A stretch of DNA of 7,534 bases from Ruminococcus sp. UBA7014 (GTDB lineage Bacteria; Bacillota; Clostridia; Oscillospirales; Ruminococcaceae), in assembly GCA_002449575.1 (NCBI GenBank), contig DJXC01000244.1:1-7534 (forward strand). The letters are read 5' to 3'. Under the pieces are notes generated by a model. That model was not told the origin of the DNA. It made no database searches and saw nothing but the letters and a program-made list of their open reading frames with translations. The position numbers were made by a program, and so were the translations under genes. Shown here piece by piece: positions 5,218 through 7,534 of this stretch. Positions within the stretch are counted from its first letter, which is position 1, and every line of letters starts with the position of its first letter.

Positions 5218-6507
5218 ATGAATTTTTCACCTAAAGAAATTCTTGATTTTGTGACGGAAAATGATGTCAAGTTTATCCGTCTGACATTCTGCGACATGCA
5301 GGGCAACCTGAAAAATATTGCCATCATGCCCGGCGAACTTCCCAGAGCGTTTTCACATGGCATTCTGCTCGATGCAGCAGGTTTTTCCGACTGCTATCAG
5401 GATTTGCTGTTAGTGCCGGATATTTCTACTTTGTCAGTTTTGCCGTGGAGACCCAAATCCGGCAGAGTCGTCAGATTTTTCTGTAGTATCAAAAATCTGG
5501 ACGGTTCTCATTATGCCGGAGAACTGCGCCATACATTACAGGAATATATTCAGAAATTATATACAAAAGGCTATTCCTGCGAATTCGGCACAAAAAGCGA
5601 ATTTTATTTATTCGACTGTGATGACGAAGGAAAACCTACAAAAATTCCGCATGACCATGCTGGCTATCTGGATGTTGCACCACTCGACAAGTGCGAAAAT
5701 GCCCGGCGTGAAATCTGCCTGTCCCTCGAAGAAATGGGACTGCATCCGCAGCGTTCCTGCCATAAATACGGACCTGGTCAGAACGAAATTGATTTCAAAT
5801 GCAGTGAACCCGTCACGGCTGCTGACAATATGGTGCATTATAAAACTGTCGTGAAAACAATCGCCGCTCAGAACGGATTGTATGCTTCTTTTATGCCGAA
5901 ACCTCTCAGCGGTACTTACGGCAGTGCGCTGACAATTATTATCAGCATCAAAAACAACGGCAGAAATATTTTCCAGATGAAAAATCAGCAGCTGTCCGAA
6001 GAGGGTGCAGCATTTCTTGCCGGCATTCTGGAGCATATGCCAGAAATGACCGTATTTTTTAACCCGATTGTCAATTCCTATACCCGTCTGCGGCACAGTG
6101 GTGCGCCTAATCATATTAACTGGTCACTCGAAAACCGTCTGCCAATGATTCGCTTGCATGACAATGACGGTGAACCTGCCAGAATTGAAATCCGCAGTGC
6201 AGACTGCTGTTGTAATCCATATCTGTCATTCCGTCTGCTGTTAGCTGCCGGAATGGATGGCATCAGAAGACATCTGAAACTTTCCGAAGACCTTCGTGTC
6301 ACTGCCGAAGAAAAACAGTTTACCACCCTGCCTGCCACACTCCAGGCAGCTTATGACCTTGCAAAAGACAGTACTTTTATTCAGGAAAATCTGCCGGAAG
6401 AAATCCGCCGGAATTTTTATCAAAATATCGCAAAACAGCTCGCCCTTTATGATGCCGCTGAAGACAAGGCTCTGTTTGAAGAACAACAGTATTTCTTATC
6501 TGAATAA
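5218..6507 (+). CDS. Type I glutamine synthetase-family protein with substituted catalytic residues (probable pseudoenzyme)
   Basis: The 429-aa protein has the full fold order of GSI-alpha. A beta-grasp N-domain (VKFIRLTFCDMQGNLKNIAI, 17-36) precedes the catalytic domain with GYLDVAPLD (149-157), GPGQNEIDF (185-193), FMPKPLSG (225-232), NSYTRL (286-291) and RIEIRSADCCCNPYL (322-336). By motif alignment to Salmonella/E. coli GS several key positions differ: Glu129 is K126 (GTKSEF), Glu212 is K183 (CHKYGPGQ), His269 is T239 (GSALT), and the flap Glu327 region GYEAP is shortened to SGAP. Glu131, Glu220, Glu357 and several substrate arginines remain as E128, E190, E324, R290, R307, R312, R322 and R326. 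Two metal-site acids changed to Lys make normal glutamine synthesis doubtful. Start ATG has AGGAGG at 5205-5210. Two stop codons in tandem end it, and the ANTAR gene starts 18 bases later, so the two are co-transcribed. An automatic pipeline would call it glnA. Confidence 0.85.
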   Translation: MNFSPKEILDFVTENDVKFIRLTFCDMQGNLKNIAIMPGELPRAFSHGILLDAAGFSDCYQDLLLVPDISTLSVLPWRPKSGRVVRFFCSIKNLDGSHYAGELRHTLQEYIQKLYTKGYSCEFGTKSEFYLFDCDDEGKPTKIPHDHAGYLDVAPLDKCENARREICLSLEEMGLHPQRSCHKYGPGQNEIDFKCSEPVTAADNMVHYKTVVKTIAAQNGLYASFMPKPLSGTYGSALTIIISIKNNGRNIFQMKNQQLSEEGAAFLAGILEHMPEMTVFFNPIVNSYTRLRHSGAPNHINWSLENRLPMIRLHDNDGEPARIEIRSADCCCNPYLSFRLLLAAGMDGIRRHLKLSEDLRVTAEEKQFTTLPATLQAAYDLAKDSTFIQENLPEEIRRNFYQNIAKQLALYDAAEDKALFEEQQYFLSE

Positions 6508-6525
6508 TAAAGAAAGGAATTTTGC

Positions 6526-7095
6526 ATGGACAGAGCATTGATTATCTCCGGTTCTGACAAAGGCATGGAAATTATCGCACAGTTTCTGCATTCTTATGGC
6601 TATACCAATCTGACCGCAACAGCAAGCGGAAGCGAAGCACGGCGCATGGTGCAGAATACAGAATATGCCCTGATTATCATCAATACCCCCTTGAAAGATG
6701 AATTCGGTCATGAACTTTCTGTTACCATGTCCGAAAATACCAATTCCGGAATTATTTTGCTGTGCAAGGCGGATATTGCAGATGATGTCGCTGATAAAGT
6801 CGGCGATTATGGTGTCTGTGTGGTTTCCAGACCCATGAACCGGAATTTGTTTCACCAGTCTATTCGTCTGGTGGAAGCTACACGTTCCCGTATGTTGGGA
6901 TTGAAACGGGAAAATTCCAAATTAATGGTAAAAATCGACGAAATGAGGCTGATTAATCGTGCTAAATGCGCCCTGATGCAGTATCTGAAATTCACAGAGC
7001 CGGAAGCACACAGATATATCGAAAAACAGGCAATGGATACTCGCTCTACCCGGAAAGAAGTCGCTCTCCGGATTCTATCCACTTATGAATTATAA
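6526..7095 (+). CDS. ANTAR-domain RNA-binding antiterminator with degenerate receiver domain
   Basis: Predicted regulator that binds paired hairpins in nascent mRNA and prevents terminator formation. The 189-aa protein has a receiver-like fold at 1-115, a helical linker at about 115-140 (LKRENSKLMVKIDEMRLI) and a C-terminal ANTAR domain at about 128-187 with the signature INRAKCALMQYLKFTEPEAHRYIEKQAM. The receiver is not canonical. The strand that should carry the phospho-Asp reads LIIINTPL with N53; the acidic pair after strand 1 is S8-G9; the conserved Ser/Thr after strand 4 aligns with C80; and the conserved Lys is R102 (SRPMN). It is therefore unlikely to be switched by a histidine kinase. 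AAAGGA at 6513-6518 supports the start. It shares an operon with the GS-like gene and precedes amt, whose leader carries a matching dual hairpin. A glnA-linked antiterminator called NitR is, from memory, known in solvent-forming Clostridium. Confidence 0.93.
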   Translation: MDRALIISGSDKGMEIIAQFLHSYGYTNLTATASGSEARRMVQNTEYALIIINTPLKDEFGHELSVTMSENTNSGIILLCKADIADDVADKVGDYGVCVVSRPMNRNLFHQSIRLVEATRSRMLGLKRENSKLMVKIDEMRLINRAKCALMQYLKFTEPEAHRYIEKQAMDTRSTRKEVALRILSTYEL

Positions 7096-7171
7096 AAAGC
7101 AGACTTTGTTTTTCAGGCGTTTTTCTTTTTCTAAAAAAGTCAAAAATAACTTGGCTTAAAAAAATAAGTTT

Positions 7172-7201
7172 CAGACAGGAGAAAACAGCCCCGCTTGTCT
7201 G
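7172..7201 (+). repeat. Inverted repeat between the ANTAR gene and amt promoter
   Basis: CAGACAGG (7172-7179) pairs with CTTGTCTG (7194-7201), 8 bp with one wobble, around a 14-base loop. It is about 50 bases upstream of the amt -35 box. There is no T run after it, so it is a poor terminator; it could be a 3'-end stem of the GS-like/ANTAR transcript or a protein-binding site. The rest of the 269-base gap before amt, outside the promoter and leader, is A/T-rich without recognisable genes. Confidence 0.4.
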
Positions 7202-7252
7202 CTTTCTATAAAAATCCGGAAAATTTGTGAGAATTTCATACAGAACTGCCAG

Positions 7253-7281
7253 TTGACAAATCCAGAAAAATTCTGTATACT
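7253..7281 (+). promoter_or_regulatory. Consensus sigma-A promoter for amt
   Basis: TTGACA at 7253-7258 and TATACT at 7276-7281, 17 bases apart. Transcription would start near 7288, only a few bases before the first leader hairpin, so the RNA begins directly with the regulatory structure. A strong constitutive promoter followed by a conditional terminator is the usual arrangement for antitermination control. Confidence 0.9.
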
Positions 7282-7290
7282 AATAACTGT

Positions 7291-7326
7291 AAACAGCAAA
7301 GGTGCTGATTCATGCAAAGAAGCATG
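7291..7326 (+). promoter_or_regulatory. Dual-hairpin ANTAR antiterminator target in the amt leader
   Basis: Hairpin 1: CAGC (7294-7297), six-base loop AAAGGT (7298-7303), GCTG (7304-7307); two outer A-T pairs (7291-7292 with 7309-7310) lie beyond an A-A mismatch. Hairpin 2: CATGC (7311-7315), six-base loop AAAGAA (7316-7321), GCATG (7322-7326). Both loops have A at position 1 and G at position 4, the known hallmark of ANTAR-protein target RNAs, and the hairpins are separated by only three bases. An ANTAR gene ends about 200 bases upstream. Recognition by that particular protein is inferred from proximity and from the nitrogen theme of the locus. Confidence 0.85.
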
Positions 7327-7342
7327 TGTCAGCATCTTTTTT
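7301..7342 (+). terminator. Leader attenuator (intrinsic terminator) of amt
   Basis: GGTGCTGA (7301-7308) pairs with TCAGCATC (7329-7336) and encloses hairpin 2, giving a long stem with a T-T mismatch and a T-G wobble in the middle, followed by TTTTTT (7337-7342). The lower stem uses bases 7304-7307, which form the 3' arm of ANTAR hairpin 1, so hairpin 1 and the terminator are mutually exclusive. The default outcome should be termination about 25 bases before amt. Confidence 0.9.
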
Positions 7343-7364
7343 ATTTCAGAAAGGATTGAGTCAA

Positions 7365-7534
7365 ATGGATGTATTGCAAGACGTTATGACAAATGTGGAT
7401 TCGGAAATTTTCGGTATCTGGTTTCTGATTGGTGCAGCTCTGGTCTTCTTTATGCAGGCAGGGTTTGCCATGGTGGAAACAGGGTTTACCAGAGCTAAAA
7501 ATGCCGGAAACATTATTATGAAAAACCTTATGGA
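7365..7534 (+). CDS. amt: Ammonium transporter (Amt family), N-terminal part, cut by window end
   Basis: Inner-membrane channel for ammonium uptake, normally a trimer of 11-helix subunits. Only the first 56 complete codons are present. After a short start (MDVLQDVMTNVDSEIF) comes transmembrane helix 1 and the following loop, reading WFLIGAALVFFMQAGFAMVE then TGFTRAKNAGNIIMKNLM, a nearly invariant Amt N-terminus. The start at 7365 is supported by AAGGA at 7351-7355, 9 bases upstream. It has its own promoter but is placed behind the terminator and paired ANTAR hairpins, so expression probably requires antitermination when nitrogen is short. A PII-protein gene often follows amt but would lie outside the window. 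Confidence 0.95.
   Translation, partial: MDVLQDVMTNVDSEIFGIWFLIGAALVFFMQAGFAMVETGFTRAKNAGNIIMKNLM

Noticed and set aside
7096..7135. Possible terminator directly after the ANTAR gene (AAAAAGC ... GCGTTTTT)
   Set aside because: The stem needs a bulge and rests mainly on A-T pairs; T runs are present but the structure is too weak to assert.
7253..7498. 81-codon + strand open frame starting in the amt promoter region
   Set aside because: It runs through the promoter, the paired hairpins and the terminator, is out of frame with the unmistakable Amt N-terminus, has no ribosome binding site and has no recognisable protein content.

Overview
The window reads as chromosomal core sequence of a Firmicute of the class Clostridia, most likely Ruminococcus or a close relative in the Oscillospiraceae. 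This is judged from moderate-to-low G+C, strong AGGAGG-type ribosome binding sites, sigma-A-type promoters, U-tailed terminators, and the gene set. In particular, the order aroQ - M24 peptidase - efp resembles yqhS-yqhT-efp of Bacillus, and a CD1247-type zinc-ribbon protein follows efp. All genes lie on the + strand. I see no mobile element, tRNA, rRNA or CRISPR array, and no frameshift.

Layout, left half. The 3' end of leuS (1-828) is followed by rpsU (1017-1190, 57 aa). rpsU has a perfect-consensus promoter, a structured leader of about 125 nt that may mask its own ribosome binding site, and a strong terminator. Next come yqeG (HAD phosphatase), aroQ (dehydroquinase) and an M24B aminopeptidase P, nearly or actually overlapping and probably one transcription unit. 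efp has its own promoter and overlaps by one base an acidic zinc-ribbon protein. A terminator separates that pair from a flavin reductase-like FMN protein, and a further terminator follows it.

Layout, right half: a nitrogen-control module. A type I glutamine synthetase-family protein (5218-6507) has lost several metal-binding and catalytic residues and looks like a pseudoenzyme. Eighteen bases later comes a 189-aa ANTAR RNA-binding antiterminator (6526-7095) whose receiver-like domain lacks the phospho-acceptor Asp and its acidic pocket. Then follows an ammonium transporter gene (amt, from 7365, cut by the window end). Its leader has a consensus promoter and two adjacent hairpins, each with a six-base loop carrying A at position 1 and G at position 4. 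The second hairpin is the top of an intrinsic terminator whose lower stem consumes the 3' arm of the first.

That is the expected architecture of an ANTAR antitermination target. The simplest reading is that the ANTAR protein binds the paired hairpins and lets transcription enter amt. Because its receiver cannot be phosphorylated in the usual way, its signal may come from a protein partner. The adjacent degenerate glutamine synthetase is the obvious candidate, sensing glutamine or nucleotides rather than making glutamine. The leader structure and residue substitutions are read directly from the sequence; the partnership is inference.
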